From: Sva-07 sp963698435
GTDB taxonomy: Bacteria > Actinomycetota > Acidimicrobiia > Acidimicrobiales > Ilumatobacteraceae
Reading direction: 5' to 3'
Assembly: GCA_963698435.1 (NCBI GenBank)
Contig: CAVOQV010000011.1
Span: 1-64,000 of the forward strand
Length of the DNA stretch: 64,000 nucleotides
Part shown: positions 54,132 through 63,060 of the stretch, in pieces
Layout of the letters: every line of letters begins with the position of its first letter
How positions within the stretch are numbered: the stretch's first letter is position 1
Notes under the pieces: model-generated
The model's input: the letters and a program-made list of their open reading frames with translations, nothing else
Databases searched by the model: none
What the model was told of the DNA's origin: nothing
Made by a program: the position numbers and the translations under genes

Positions 54132-55893
54132 TCAGCTGCTGCGGACGAGGGTGCCGGGGCGGGCGCCGGTGTCGGCGTCGTGGCGGCGGGTGACCTCGCC
54201 CTTGACCATCGTGGCGAGGTAGCCCTTGACCGGCTGGATCAGGCGGGTGCCGCCGGCGGGGAGGTCGTGATGGGCCTTCGGCGGGAGCGACGGTGAGGTT
54301 GTCGAGGTCGATCACGTTGACGTCGGCACGCATGCCCGGGGCGAGCAGCCCACGGTCGTGGAGGCCGTAGAGGCGGGCGTTGCCGGCGGTCTGCTTGGCG
54401 ACGACGAACTCGAGCGGCAGGCGTTCGCCGCGCTTGCGGTCGCGCACCCAGTACGTCAGCTGTGTCGTGGGCATCGTGGCGTCGCAGATCAGGGTGACGT
54501 GGGCACCGGCGTCGCTCAGCCCGGTGACGGTGTGCGGGTTCAGCAGCATCTCGCGCAGCACCTCCTGGCTCTCCGCGATGTCCTTGCCGCCCATCAGCGC
54601 GGCCATCGACCGTGCCCTCGTCCTCGAGCAGGAAGTCGTAGAGCACGTCGAACGGCTCGCGTCCGGTCGCCGCCATGCGGGCGCCGAGCGTCTTGTCCAT
54701 CGTCGGCTCGTAGTCGACCGGATCGGCGAGCGGGTACATCATCGGCGCCGCCATCTGGAACAGCGAGTAGAGGTTGGCCATCGAGCCGGCCTCGGCGACG
54801 GGGACGTCGGACTCGGACAGGATCGCCGCCTTGACCTCCGGCTTGGCCATCTCCCGTGCCCGTTCGGCGACGGGAGATGGGCGAGCGCCATGTACGTCGG
54901 TCGGCGCTGGAAGGCGTGGTAGCTCTCCAGACCGGTGACGAAGCCGATCGGGCGTGACGACACCTGCGGGTGCATGTCGGCGCCGTCGGCGTTCGCCTCG
55001 GCGGTGAGGTCGAGGATCTCGCGCCACAGGTTCTCGTCGTAGTCGGGGGACTGCACGAGCGTGAAGGTCACCGGGCGTCCACCCTGCTTCGCGACGGCCT
55101 GCATCAGGGCGAACTCCTCGTGCGGCGTGAACCGCTCGCCTCCGAGCCCCTCGAGCTTGCCGACCGTGCCGGCCGGGATCAGCTCGAACACGCCCTTTCC
55201 GGTGCGGCCCATGGCCTCCGCGATCGCGACCAGCTCGTCGACCGGGGCGAACGTGCCGGGGACCGGTGAACCGTGCAACGATCGGTGGCCGATCGTCCGC
55301 GACGTGCTGAAGCCGACAGCGCCGGCGTCGACGGCCTCGGCGACGAGCGTCGCCATCGTGTCGATGTCGTCAGCGGTGGCGTCCTCGTTGGCACTGCCAC
55401 GCTCGCCCATCACGTAGTAGCGCACGGCGCCGTGGGCGACCTGGGCGCCGATGTCGAGCGAGTAACGGCGGCTGGCGATGTAGTCCATGTAGTCGGGGAA
55501 CGACTCCCACTGACCCCACTCCATCCCCTCGTACAGGGCGGTGCCCGGGATGTCCTCGACACCCTCCATCAGCTCGATCAGCGTCTGCTCGCCGCCGGGG
55601 CGCACCGGTGCGAAGCCCACTCCGCAGTTGCCCATCACGATCGTGGTCGCGCCGTTGCCGGCTGACGGATCCATCACGTCGTCCCAGCTGACCTGGCCGT
55701 CGTAGTGCGTGTGCACGTCGACCCAGCCCGGCGTGACGATCGCGCCGTCCGCGTCGATCGTCTCGCCGGCGGCCTCGTCGATCGAGCCGCCCACGGAAAC
55801 GATCACTCCGTCGCGCACGCCGACGTCGCCGGTCGTCGGTGGCGCACCCGTCCCGTCGACGATCGTCCCACCCTTGATCACGTAATCGAGCAT
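54132..55893 (-). CDS. D-aminoacylase-like amidohydrolase (several frameshifts)
   Basis: A metal-dependent amidohydrolase of the N-acyl-D-amino-acid deacylase group, about 585 residues. It starts MLDYVIKGGTIVDGTGAPPT; VDVHTHYDGQVSWDD gives the first metal-binding His pair; VMGNCGVGFAPVRPGGEQTL is the group signature; VGFSTSRTIGHRSLHGSPVP follows; later GLSDAGAHVTLICDATMP and GMRADVNVIDLDNLTV. The frame changes near 54870, 54610 and 54270; the end reads RHDADTGARPGTLVRSS with the stop at 54132. It would hydrolyse an acylated D-amino acid or a similar amide. The 3' end abuts the 31-bp palindrome. Confidence 0.85.
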
Positions 55894-55979
55894 CTCGGCC
55901 CCTTCTGTCGATCCAGTCCCGCCGGTGACCGTATCCCTCGACCGGCCTCAACCCCGAGCCCAAGCACAGTTGCCGGCCC

Positions 55980-56031
55980 CGTTTGCGTGCAGTTTCAGGT
56001 GGGCCGCCCCACCGAAAATCCGACACAAACG
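55980..56031. repeat. 52-bp family palindromic element (copy 10)
   Basis: Ends CGTTTGCGTGCAGTTTCAGG and CACAAACG (one base off the usual right end), with loop TGGGCCGCCCCACC. It is the most diverged copy in its right arm. It lies between two genes on the same strand (SDR and amidohydrolase). Confidence 0.85.
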
Positions 56032-56070
56032 TGGGTGTGGCGGTGTGTGGGGTGTGTGGGTGTGGTGTGT

Positions 56071-56841
56071 TCAGCTGGCGAGCATGCCGCCGTCGACGGC
56101 GAGGGCGTGGCCGGTGGTGAACGACGACGACGATGAGACGAGCCACAGCGCGGCGTCGGCGATCTCGGACGGCTCGCCGAAGCGACCGATCGGGCTCAGC
56201 CGGCGCGCGGTCGCGTCGGCGTCGCGGCCACGGCGCTCCATCGCGTTGCGCAGCATCGGGGTGTCGATCGCTCCCGGACAGATCGCGTTCACCCGGATGC
56301 CGTGGCTCGCGTAGTCGAGCGCCGCACTGCGGGTGAGGCCGAGCACGGCGTGTTTGCTGGCGGTGTAGGCCGGTTGGTCGTGCTGCGGGCGGAACGAGTT
56401 GGTCGAGGCGATGTTGACGATCGAGCCCGGCCGGCCGCCGTCGAGCATCGCCGCGATCTCGTGCTTCATCGAGAGGAACACGCCGCGCACGTTGACGCGC
56501 ATCATCCGGTCGTAGTCGTCGTCGCTGCACTGGTGGAGCGGGACCGTCTCGAACTCGATCGCCGCCGCGTTCACGGCGGAATCGAGCCGGCCGGTGCGGC
56601 TGATGGCGGTGGCGACGACTGCGGCGATGTCGTCGGCGACGCTCACGTCGGCGGCGACGAAGTGGACCGACCCTGGCGCTGCAGCGAGCAGTGCATCGGC
56701 GCCTGTGTCCGTCAGGTCGGTGGCGATCACGTCGGCGCCGGCGCCGGCGAGCGCGGTGGTGATCGCCCGCCCCATGCCGCCGGTGGCGCCCGTGACGATC
56801 GCGGTGGTTCCGTGCAGGTGGGTCTGCGGCTCTGTGGTCAT
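56071..56841 (-). CDS. Short-chain dehydrogenase/reductase
   Basis: A 256-residue classical SDR. The NAD(P) loop is VTGATGGMGRAIT, the acidic VAADVSVADDI precedes AAAIEF (here a variant of NNAG), GSIVNIASTNSFRP carries the Ser, and PAYTASKHAVLGLTRSAALD the Tyr and Lys. The end ASSIADAALWLVSSSSSF-like and FTTGHALAVDGGMLAS is typical. ATG 56841 overlaps the stop of the isomerase gene upstream, so with the TetR gene the three form one operon. It probably oxidises the product of the neighbouring isomerase. Confidence 0.92.
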   Translation of the reverse strand: MTTEPQTHLHGTTAIVTGATGGMGRAITTALAGAGADVIATDLTDTGADALLAAAPGSVHFVAADVSVADDIAAVVATAISRTGRLDSAVNAAAIEFETVPLHQCSDDDYDRMMRVNVRGVFLSMKHEIAAMLDGGRPGSIVNIASTNSFRPQHDQPAYTASKHAVLGLTRSAALDYASHGIRVNAICPGAIDTPMLRNAMERRGRDADATARRLSPIGRFGEPSEIADAALWLVSSSSSFTTGHALAVDGGMLAS

Positions 56842-57725
56842 GCTCGCTCCTCGGAGGGTGTGGGAACAGTGCCGGAAGCGGGACCCGTGACCCGGGCGTC
56901 CGCGAGAACTCGGCGCATCGCATCGGCAACGGCCCGGACGTGGTCGCCGCCGGGGCGGCCCCACACCTCGTCGTTGCAGACCTCGAGCGACCACGGCACG
57001 TCGACGCCCAGATCGATCAGCGTCCGCACGAACTCGGTCGCGCCGAACTCGCCCTCGCCGGGCGGCACCCGGTTGCGCAGGCAGTCGTCCTTGTAGTCGG
57101 CGATCGCGGGCGTTCGTGGGCCGTCGCTCATCTGGATGCCGGTGATCAGCTCGGGCGGAATCGCCCGAACGAGTTCGAGGTCGTTCGCGCCGCGGGCGTG
57201 GTGCCAGATGTCGACGCACACGCCACCGTTCGGTCGGTCGGCCTGCTCGACGATCGCCAGCGCATCAGCAGCGTCGACGATGTTCGTGAACGGCAGGAAC
57301 TCGAGACCGACGACGGCGCCGTGATCGGCGGCGCGATCGCACACCGCTCCGAATCGAGCCGCGGCGTCGGCGATCGATCCTTCGTACGGTCCGATCGCCT
57401 GCACGTAGCGGCTCTCGAACGCGTCGACCAGTTCCCACACCACGTCCTCGAACCGCCAGTAGTCGTCGCTCGGTGTGGCCGACCCCCAGCCGGCGAGCAC
57501 CTCGATCTCGGCGAGGCAGATGCCGGCGGCGTCGAGGAGGTCGCGCAGCTCGGCGATGGTGAACCCGGCCTCGCGCAGCGTGACGAACTGCCCGGCGAAC
57601 AGCCCGATGCCGGCGAACCCGGCCGCACCGGCGTCGGTGATCCGGTCGGCGAGGGGGTGGTTGCGGTCGAGGCTGAAGTGGCTGAGCACCAGGTCGTCGC
57701 CGCGCAACGCGCGAGGGGCGGTCAT
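56838..57725 (-). CDS. Sugar phosphate isomerase/epimerase-like TIM-barrel protein
   Basis: A 295-residue AP-endonuclease-2-fold (xylose-isomerase-like) TIM barrel. Its start ALRGDDLVLSHFSLDRNHPL leads into TDAGAAGFAGIGLFAGQFVT, ICLAEIEVLAGWGSA, GAVVGLEFLPFTNIVDAADA (the Glu metal ligand), GGVCVDIWHHARGANDLELV (Asp and His), and DVPWSLEVCNDEVWGRPGG (last Glu). Members isomerise or epimerise sugars and inositols. It overlaps both the TetR and SDR genes by four bases, which points to a small inducible pathway. Confidence 0.87.
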   Translation of the reverse strand: MTAPRALRGDDLVLSHFSLDRNHPLADRITDAGAAGFAGIGLFAGQFVTLREAGFTIAELRDLLDAAGICLAEIEVLAGWGSATPSDDYWRFEDVVWELVDAFESRYVQAIGPYEGSIADAAARFGAVCDRAADHGAVVGLEFLPFTNIVDAADALAIVEQADRPNGGVCVDIWHHARGANDLELVRAIPPELITGIQMSDGPRTPAIADYKDDCLRNRVPPGEGEFGATEFVRTLIDLGVDVPWSLEVCNDEVWGRPGGDHVRAVADAMRRVLADARVTGPASGTVPTPSEERA

Positions 57726-58297
57726 CGCACGAGGCTTTCCGCCAGCAGGCCGGCGTCGAGCGCTTGGAGTTGACGCTCGGGCGGCCACCCGTCGGGATCG
57801 AACAGCGCCTGCAGCGCGATGCCGTCGACCAGTCCGATCAGGCGCTCGGCTTCGGTCGCCGCGTCGGTGATGTCGGGCATCGCCGTGAGCAGGTCGATCA
57901 GGTAGCCCCGGTACTTGCGGTACAGCTCGCGTTGGGTGGCGGCGAGGCGGTCGTCGCTCGCCGCCGCGCCGGCCAACGCGACGGTGACGATCCAGTGCAC
58001 CCTCGTGTCGTCGTCGGTCGGCAGCGCGCTCTCGAGCGACGCTCGCAACGCGTCGGCCGGAGACATCTCGCCGCGCATCGCCCGGCGGGCGCTGCGTTGC
58101 TCGATCGAGGCGCGCAGCGTGAAGTCGAGGAGTTCGTGCTTGTTGGCGAAGTAGTGAACGAGGGTTCCGGTGGTCCATCCGGCCTCGGTGGCGATCTCGC
58201 GCATCGAGGCGCCGTCGACTCCGGCGCGCGCGATCACCCGGGCGGCAGCCGCCGCGAGCTCCATCCGGCGTTGGTCGACGTCGACGATCCTCGGCAT
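57722..58297 (-). CDS. TetR-family regulator of the isomerase-SDR operon
   Basis: A 191-residue regulator: RMELAAAAARVIARAGVDGA, SMREIATEAGWTTGTLVHYF, ANKHELLDFTLRASIEQRS is the N-terminal DNA-binding domain with the normal helix-turn-helix. The rest is helical and ends ERQLQALDAGLLAESLVR. It is the first gene of the operon and probably autoregulates it; a short AT-rich patch just upstream (58298-58332) is the likely operator/promoter. A palindromic repeat element and the divergent Rieske oxygenase gene lie beyond, so that gene may be controlled too. Confidence 0.92.
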   Translation of the reverse strand: MPRIVDVDQRRMELAAAAARVIARAGVDGASMREIATEAGWTTGTLVHYFANKHELLDFTLRASIEQRSARRAMRGEMSPADALRASLESALPTDDDTRVHWIVTVALAGAAASDDRLAATQRELYRKYRGYLIDLLTAMPDITDAATEAERLIGLVDGIALQALFDPDGWPPERQLQALDAGLLAESLVR

Positions 58298-58332
58298 TGA
58301 CGCAAGATATCACAACTGTTAGAAATAGATGT
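58298..58332. promoter_or_regulatory. AT-rich promoter/operator patch before the TetR gene
   Basis: In a very GC-rich setting, GCAAGATATCACAACTGTTA and the next ten bases are unusually AT-rich. The small inverted repeats GATATC and AACTGTT lie here, directly upstream of the TetR start and between divergent genes. Promoter elements for the operon are likely; I cannot fix -35 and -10 boxes. Confidence 0.35.
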
Positions 58333-58341
58333 CCCGAACCA

Positions 58342-58393
58342 CGTTTGCGTCCGGATTCGGGTGGACCGTCCCACCAAGATCCGCACGCGAACG
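58342..58393. repeat. 52-bp family palindromic element (copy 11)
   Basis: Ends CGTTTGCGTCCGGATTCGGG and CGCGAACG, with inner part GTGGACCGTCCCAC. The right end has one changed base. It lies 30 bp before the Rieske oxygenase start and 45 bp from the divergent TetR start, so it sits in a promoter region. Confidence 0.87.
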
Positions 58394-58422
58394 TCCGAGC
58401 GAGCGAAACGAGTGAGGTCCAC

Positions 58423-59565
58423 ATGGTGCACGTACCGACACGAGGCGACGTCCCGGTCCGGTTGGGTCCGACTGTGCAGCTCGTCCCCGACTACGGGCCG
58501 AGCACGATGCCGCGCGACGTCTACACCGACCCGATGCGTTTCGAGCTGGAGCGCGAGCGGGTGCTCGGCGCCGAGTGGATCCTCGCCGGGCGCTCCGACC
58601 AGCTCTCGGGCACCGGCGACTGGTTGACCTTCGAGGGTCACGGCGAGACGGTCGTGGTCACCCGGCAGGCCGACGGCTCGCTCGCCGCGTTCCACAACGT
58701 GTGCCAGCACCGCGGCCCGGCGATCGTCGGCGAACTCGTCGGCTGCGGCGCGAAGCGCTTCACGTGCCCGTACCACGGGTGGGTGTACGACACGACCGGA
58801 CTCGTGGTGGGCGTACCCGAGCGGGAGGATTTCGATCCGGCGCACCTCGAAGGCCTGCGCTCACCGGCGGTCGCTGCCGACGAGTGGGGCGGCTGGGTGT
58901 GGATCAACCTGGCCGGGCCGGACAAGGCGCCGCCGCTGATCGAGGCGATCGGACCGGAGATCTCCGCGGACCTCGGCCGCTTCCGAATGGAGGACATGAT
59001 CCTGCACGAGGTGGTCGAGTGGGACGTGCCCGTCAACTACAAGGCGATCGTCGACGGCTTCAACGAGATCTACCACACCAAGCAGTTGCATCACGTCGAC
59101 GCGACCTGGACCAAGGCGGCGCGCAACACGTCGTTCCACATCGTCGGCGACAACTACATGTGCTTCGTCCCGCGGGCGGACAACCTCGACAAGCTGACCG
59201 AGGATCCTGATCACCACCGCTACGCGATCTGTCACTACGTCGTGTTCCCGAACACGGTGTTCAACTGCAACCCCGAGCACGTGCAGGTGTTCAACCCGAT
59301 CCCGATCGACGTCGACCGCACCCGGTTCCTCTGCTGGCAGTTGATCTACCCCGGTGACCTCGACGATCCGGAGTACGCCGACTACTACGCCCGCACGATG
59401 CGGCACTGGGACGTGCTCAAGGGAGTGGTCGCCGAGGACATCGAGATCTACGACCAGCTCGCACGCACCAAACGGTCGAGTGGATATACCCGCCACATCC
59501 TCAACGAACGCGAGTGCAAGCTCGCCCACTACCACGAGAACATGAACCGCAAGATCGCCGACTGA
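58423..59565 (+). CDS. Rieske ring-hydroxylating oxygenase, alpha subunit
   Basis: A 380-residue Rieske non-heme iron oxygenase. The [2Fe-2S] motif is C94-Q-H96 and C115-P-Y-H118 (NVCQHRG...FTCPYHGWVYD). The catalytic iron site is in VDGFNEIYHTKQLHHVD, where the two His and a later Asp bind iron. The C-terminal part (FPNTVFNCNPEHVQVFNPIP) is the substrate domain. Members hydroxylate aromatic rings, steroids (KshA-like) or betaines with electrons from a separate reductase, which is not encoded nearby. ATG 58423 follows GTGAGG. It stands alone after a divergent TetR operon. Confidence 0.92.
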   Translation: MVHVPTRGDVPVRLGPTVQLVPDYGPSTMPRDVYTDPMRFELERERVLGAEWILAGRSDQLSGTGDWLTFEGHGETVVVTRQADGSLAAFHNVCQHRGPAIVGELVGCGAKRFTCPYHGWVYDTTGLVVGVPEREDFDPAHLEGLRSPAVAADEWGGWVWINLAGPDKAPPLIEAIGPEISADLGRFRMEDMILHEVVEWDVPVNYKAIVDGFNEIYHTKQLHHVDATWTKAARNTSFHIVGDNYMCFVPRADNLDKLTEDPDHHRYAICHYVVFPNTVFNCNPEHVQVFNPIPIDVDRTRFLCWQLIYPGDLDDPEYADYYARTMRHWDVLKGVVAEDIEIYDQLARTKRSSGYTRHILNERECKLAHYHENMNRKIAD

Positions 59566-59633
59566 CACCTTCGAGCACCCTGCCACCGACGAGCGATCAG
59601 TGTCCGCGCGACCCGTGCGTGCGGAAGCTCATC

Positions 59634-59655
59634 GGTCTGAGTCGATGGTCAGACC
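59634..59655. terminator. Possible hairpin terminator between convergent genes
   Basis: GGTCTGA and TCAGACC form a 7-bp perfect stem with an 8-base loop, between the Rieske oxygenase stop (59565) and the convergent RidA gene; the RidA stop codon lies in the right arm. No T run follows, so the terminator role is tentative. Confidence 0.4.
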
Positions 59656-60044
59656 TCGGCGATCACTTCGATCTCGACGAGGAACTGAGGCTCGAACAGC
59701 GACTGCACGCCGTACAGCGTGGCTGCGGGCATGGGCATGTCCTCGCCGAAAACCTCACCGACACCGGCGAACAGCGCATCGCCCATACTCGGCTCGTACC
59801 CGACGACGAGGATGTTCATCTTCGCGACGTCGTCCCACGTGGCTCCTCCGGCTTCGAGCGCCGCGGTGACATTCCGCAGGGCCTGCGCCGTCTGCGACGT
59901 CAGGTCGGTCCCGGCGAGATTGCCGTCGGCATCGACCCCGGTCTGGCCGGCGACGTACACGCGCTTGGTGCCGGAGGCGACCACGACGTGGGTGTAGCCG
60001 GCTGGCTCCATGAGGGTGGATGGGTTGATCTTCTCGATGCTCAT
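59649..60044 (-). CDS. RidA/YjgF-family protein
   Basis: A 131-residue protein: MSIEKINPSTLMEPAGYTHV, SGTKRVYVAGQTGVDADGNL, TSQTAQALRNVTAALEAGGA, then VVGYEPSMGDALFAGVGEVF and PAATLYGVQSLFEPQFLVEI. The RidA family forms trimers, and some members hydrolyse reactive enamine/imine intermediates. The usual catalytic Arg would be in the ...P.R.xx segment, but here the aligned stretch is PAATLYG, so this is likely one of the non-deaminating subgroups found in catabolic clusters. ATG 60044. Confidence 0.87.
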   Translation of the reverse strand: MSIEKINPSTLMEPAGYTHVVVASGTKRVYVAGQTGVDADGNLAGTDLTSQTAQALRNVTAALEAGGATWDDVAKMNILVVGYEPSMGDALFAGVGEVFGEDMPMPAATLYGVQSLFEPQFLVEIEVIAEV

Positions 60045-60091
60045 CGCCGAAGGGTAGCTCTGCTCGCGATCCGGCTGGCCCGACGCGCGCG

Positions 60092-61339
60092 TCAGGCGAG
60101 AGAGCCGGCGGTCTGGGCTCTGGCGACCGAGGCGCGTACGACGGGGATGTCGTCGTCGTCGAGGGGCTCCATCCACGTCTTGCGGGCGAGCGCGGCCTCC
60201 ACGAACGGTGCGAGGTCGGCCGCCTTGCGGGCTCGGCGCTCGGTCTCGTCGGCGGTGAACTCGGGCATCACCTCCGCGGCAAACAGATCGAGCGACGAGC
60301 AGATGTCCGCGTGAGCGTTGCGGCCGGCCTGCTGGATGAAGATGACCTGATCGACGCCGACGTCGCGCATCTGCCGCAGGTACCGCGCGGCGTCGTCCGG
60401 TGTCCCGATGCAGCTGGCGAACGCGTCGCCCTGCTCGTCCGCCGCAGCGATGCGTCGCTCGACGCTGTCGGGTGAGCGCCGCGCCTGGAACTCACCCCAC
60501 AGATCGGTGCGCCCGGGTACCTGGTCGTGGGCAACGAGCGCGTTGAGCGCGTACCCGAAGAACTCGAAGCCTTCCTGCCCGCGCCGGATCGCCTCGGCCC
60601 GGTCCTCGTGCAACGAGAACCCGGTGACCAGCGCGATGTTCGCGTTGACCGTGTGGCCGAGCGGAACGCACTCGTCGCTGCGGATGATGTCGTAGTACAC
60701 GTCGACCCACGACTCGGCCTCCTCGGGGTCGACGAAGCTGAACGCCAGCGCCCCGATCCCGTGGCGGGCGGCGACCTTGATCGTGTCGCGGTTGGTGCAC
60801 GCCATCCACATCGGCGGATGCGGCTTCTGGCGCGGCTTCGGCAGCACGTTGCGGCACGGCATCGAGAACGTCTCGGACTCGTAGCCGGGATAGGGGTCGA
60901 GCACCATCATGTTCGCGATCTGCTCGGCGGCTTCCAGGGCCATCGCCCGCTTCTGCTTGGCCGGGATGTCGAAGCCGTGCAACTCCAGTCGGGTGGCCCC
61001 TTCGCCGATTCCGAAGTCGACGCGACCGTCCGAGATCAGGTCGAGCGTCGCCAGTCCTTCGGCGGTTCGCGCCGGATGGTTGTACTTCGGGATCACCTGG
61101 CGGATGCCGTGACCCAAGCGGATCCGCTGGGTTCTCGCGGCGGCCGCGGCGAGGAACACCTCGGGCGCCGACGAATGCGAGTACTCGTCGAGGAAGTGGT
61201 GCTCGACCTCCCAGGCGTAGTCGAAGCCGAGCCGGTCGGCGAGCTCGACCTGGTCGAGCGCGTCGCGCAACAGACGGAACTCGTCGTCGTCGCTCCACGG
61301 CTTCGGGAGTTGGTGTTCGTAGAAGATGCCGAACTGCAT
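60092..61339 (-). CDS. LLM-class flavin-dependent oxidoreductase
   Basis: A 415-residue luciferase-like monooxygenase. It starts MQFGIFYEHQLPKPWSDDDE; then AWEVEHHFLDEYSHSSAPEV, RIRLGHGIRQVIPKYNHPAR, TLDLISDGRVDFGIGEGATR, and VLPKPRQKPHPPMWMACTNR, all typical of the TIM-barrel LLM family. It uses FMN or F420; the sequence alone does not decide which. The length is at the long end for the family, with a 70-residue C-terminal helical tail. It is 47 bp from the RidA gene on the same strand, so they may be co-transcribed. The next gene diverges. Confidence 0.9.
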   Translation of the reverse strand: MQFGIFYEHQLPKPWSDDDEFRLLRDALDQVELADRLGFDYAWEVEHHFLDEYSHSSAPEVFLAAAAARTQRIRLGHGIRQVIPKYNHPARTAEGLATLDLISDGRVDFGIGEGATRLELHGFDIPAKQKRAMALEAAEQIANMMVLDPYPGYESETFSMPCRNVLPKPRQKPHPPMWMACTNRDTIKVAARHGIGALAFSFVDPEEAESWVDVYYDIIRSDECVPLGHTVNANIALVTGFSLHEDRAEAIRRGQEGFEFFGYALNALVAHDQVPGRTDLWGEFQARRSPDSVERRIAAADEQGDAFASCIGTPDDAARYLRQMRDVGVDQVIFIQQAGRNAHADICSSLDLFAAEVMPEFTADETERRARKAADLAPFVEAALARKTWMEPLDDDDIPVVRASVARAQTAGSLA

Positions 61340-61456
61340 GGGTGCAGCTCAGCAGAACCGCCGCGGTCGACACGGGTCAGAGATGCCCAACGGCATCCGA
61401 AGTGGTGTCACCGACTGTGCTACGTTCACCGCCGATTCAACGAGGGGGCTTGGTTG

Positions 61457-62509
61457 ATGGAAACACGACTGGTGGAACTGCTCAGGGAGTACTTCCCCGA
61501 GGCCGATCACATCGAGGTCACCGGCTTCGAGCCGATACCCGGGGGCTATTCCCGTGAGACGTACCGATTCGACGCCGTCGTGCGATCGTCGGCGGGGGAG
61601 GAGCACCATCCGCTGATCCTGCGCAAGGATCCGCCACCGGCGGTGTCGATCCTGCAGACCAGCCGCGAGATCGAGCACGACCTGATCGAGGCGTTGCGGA
61701 TGCACACCGAGATCCCGATCGGCCGCAGCCTCGGCCACGAGATGGACCCGGAACGCTTCGGCGAACCGGCGATGATCATCCAGCGGATGCACGGCAACTC
61801 GCAGACCTCGGACCTGTTCCACGACGGGCCCGACGCCCACCACGCCGACGACGTCATGCGTCACCTGTGCGAGGTACTCGTCGAACTGCACGGCGCCGAC
61901 GTGTCCACGATCGACCCGCACGGTCGCCTCGCCGACCCGCGGAACGAAGGCATCGACGCGACCACGTGGGACACCTACATGGACACGACGATCGATTACT
62001 ACGTGCGATCGTTCCCGACGATCAACTACGACCCGAGCGTGATGACCGTGCTCGACCTGTTCCTCACGTTGCGGCGCGACAAACCACGGCCGCTTCCGCT
62101 CGTGCTGGTCCACGGGGACTTCAACCCGGCCAACTTCCTCTACGAAGGCGGCAGGGTCACCGCGCTGATCGACTGGGAGAACGCCCGCATCGGCGACCCG
62201 CGAGAGGACCTCGGGTGGATGACCACGATGGACATCCTCTCGAACACGAACGTGATGGCGCACCCCGTCGACGAGGGTGGGTTCCTCTCGTACTACAACA
62301 AGCTGACCGGCTTCGAGATCACCCAGGACGAGGTCGACTACTTCACGCTGTTCGGCACCGCGAACATCGCTGTGCCGGTGCAGGCAGCGATCAAGCGGCG
62401 CATCGACGGCGAGTCCACCGAGTTCATGCACCTCTATCTCGCACAGTCCGCGAACGGGACCGTGCCGAACCTGCTCCGTCTGCTCAACTACCCGGGGGTC
62501 CCGCAGTGA
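61457..62509 (+). CDS. Phosphotransferase (aminoglycoside-kinase fold)
   Basis: A 350-residue APH/choline-kinase-fold protein of the group found in acyl-CoA and steroid catabolic clusters. The N-lobe has FEPIPGGYSRETYRFDAVVR, LILRKDPPPAVSILQTSREI with the nucleotide-binding Lys; the C-lobe VLVHGDFNPANFLYEGGRVT has the catalytic Asp; and ALIDWENARIGDPREDLGWM the metal-binding Asp. Members phosphorylate small molecules, or in related subgroups support acyl-CoA dehydrogenation. ATG 61457 follows GAGGGGG. Its stop overlaps the start of the next gene (GTGA). Confidence 0.9.
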   Translation: METRLVELLREYFPEADHIEVTGFEPIPGGYSRETYRFDAVVRSSAGEEHHPLILRKDPPPAVSILQTSREIEHDLIEALRMHTEIPIGRSLGHEMDPERFGEPAMIIQRMHGNSQTSDLFHDGPDAHHADDVMRHLCEVLVELHGADVSTIDPHGRLADPRNEGIDATTWDTYMDTTIDYYVRSFPTINYDPSVMTVLDLFLTLRRDKPRPLPLVLVHGDFNPANFLYEGGRVTALIDWENARIGDPREDLGWMTTMDILSNTNVMAHPVDEGGFLSYYNKLTGFEITQDEVDYFTLFGTANIAVPVQAAIKRRIDGESTEFMHLYLAQSANGTVPNLLRLLNYPGVPQ

Positions 62510-63013
62510 ACACGTCACCGAGCATCGATCAGATGTTGGAAGGCGTGCTGATCAGCATCAGCACCGACATCATCCCGAACCTCGTCAACCCCAAGGCGCA
62601 CGCGAGCGCGCAGATGATGCAGTCGATCATCCAGGGCATCCGCCAGCTCCTGCCGGTGTACGACCAGTACCTCGCCGAGGAGCACAACCAGATGATGGAG
62701 TTGTTGCGCGACGTCGCTGCGCAGCTCGATGCAACGCCGGGTGATGCGGCCGACCGAATTCGCGATCGGGCCGCCACGCTCGGGACCGGTGACCAATTGC
62801 CGATCCCGCTCGGGCGCGACACGGTGATGGCGGCGCATCGTGAACTCGGTGTGGCAGTGCAGGACACGATGATCGACCTCGACGAACTCCAAGCGCGACG
62901 GCAACACCGACGCCGACGCCGGCCTCGAACTCATCCGCGAGCACATGGGTCCGCGGATCATCCGCGACGTGCAGACGTTCCTCGTCGGCGACGCACTGCT
63001 CGGTCGCGGCTGA
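62506..63013 (+). CDS. Unknown helical protein co-translated with the phosphotransferase (one frameshift)
   Basis: A protein of about 168 residues. GTG 62506 overlaps the phosphotransferase stop. The start SPSIDQMLEGVLISISTDII, then NLVNPKAHASAQMMQSIIQG, IRQLLPVYDQYLAEEHNQMM are amphipathic helices. The frame changes near 62893, after IDLDELQ, and continues DGNTDADAGLELIREHMGPR, IIRDVQTFLVGDALLGRG to the stop at 63013. I recognise no domain. A small helical partner often follows such a phosphotransferase gene in actinobacteria; its role is unknown. Confidence 0.6.
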
Positions 63014-63060
63014 CGCTCGCCCCGGGCCCCCTCGGGACGGGGCCGGGAGGACCCTGGCGG

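Noticed and set aside
59593..59625. Third copy of the 56-bp dioxygenase-flanking repeat
   Set aside because: The match to copies A and B extends for only about 15 bases before it fades, which is expected by chance in this base composition.
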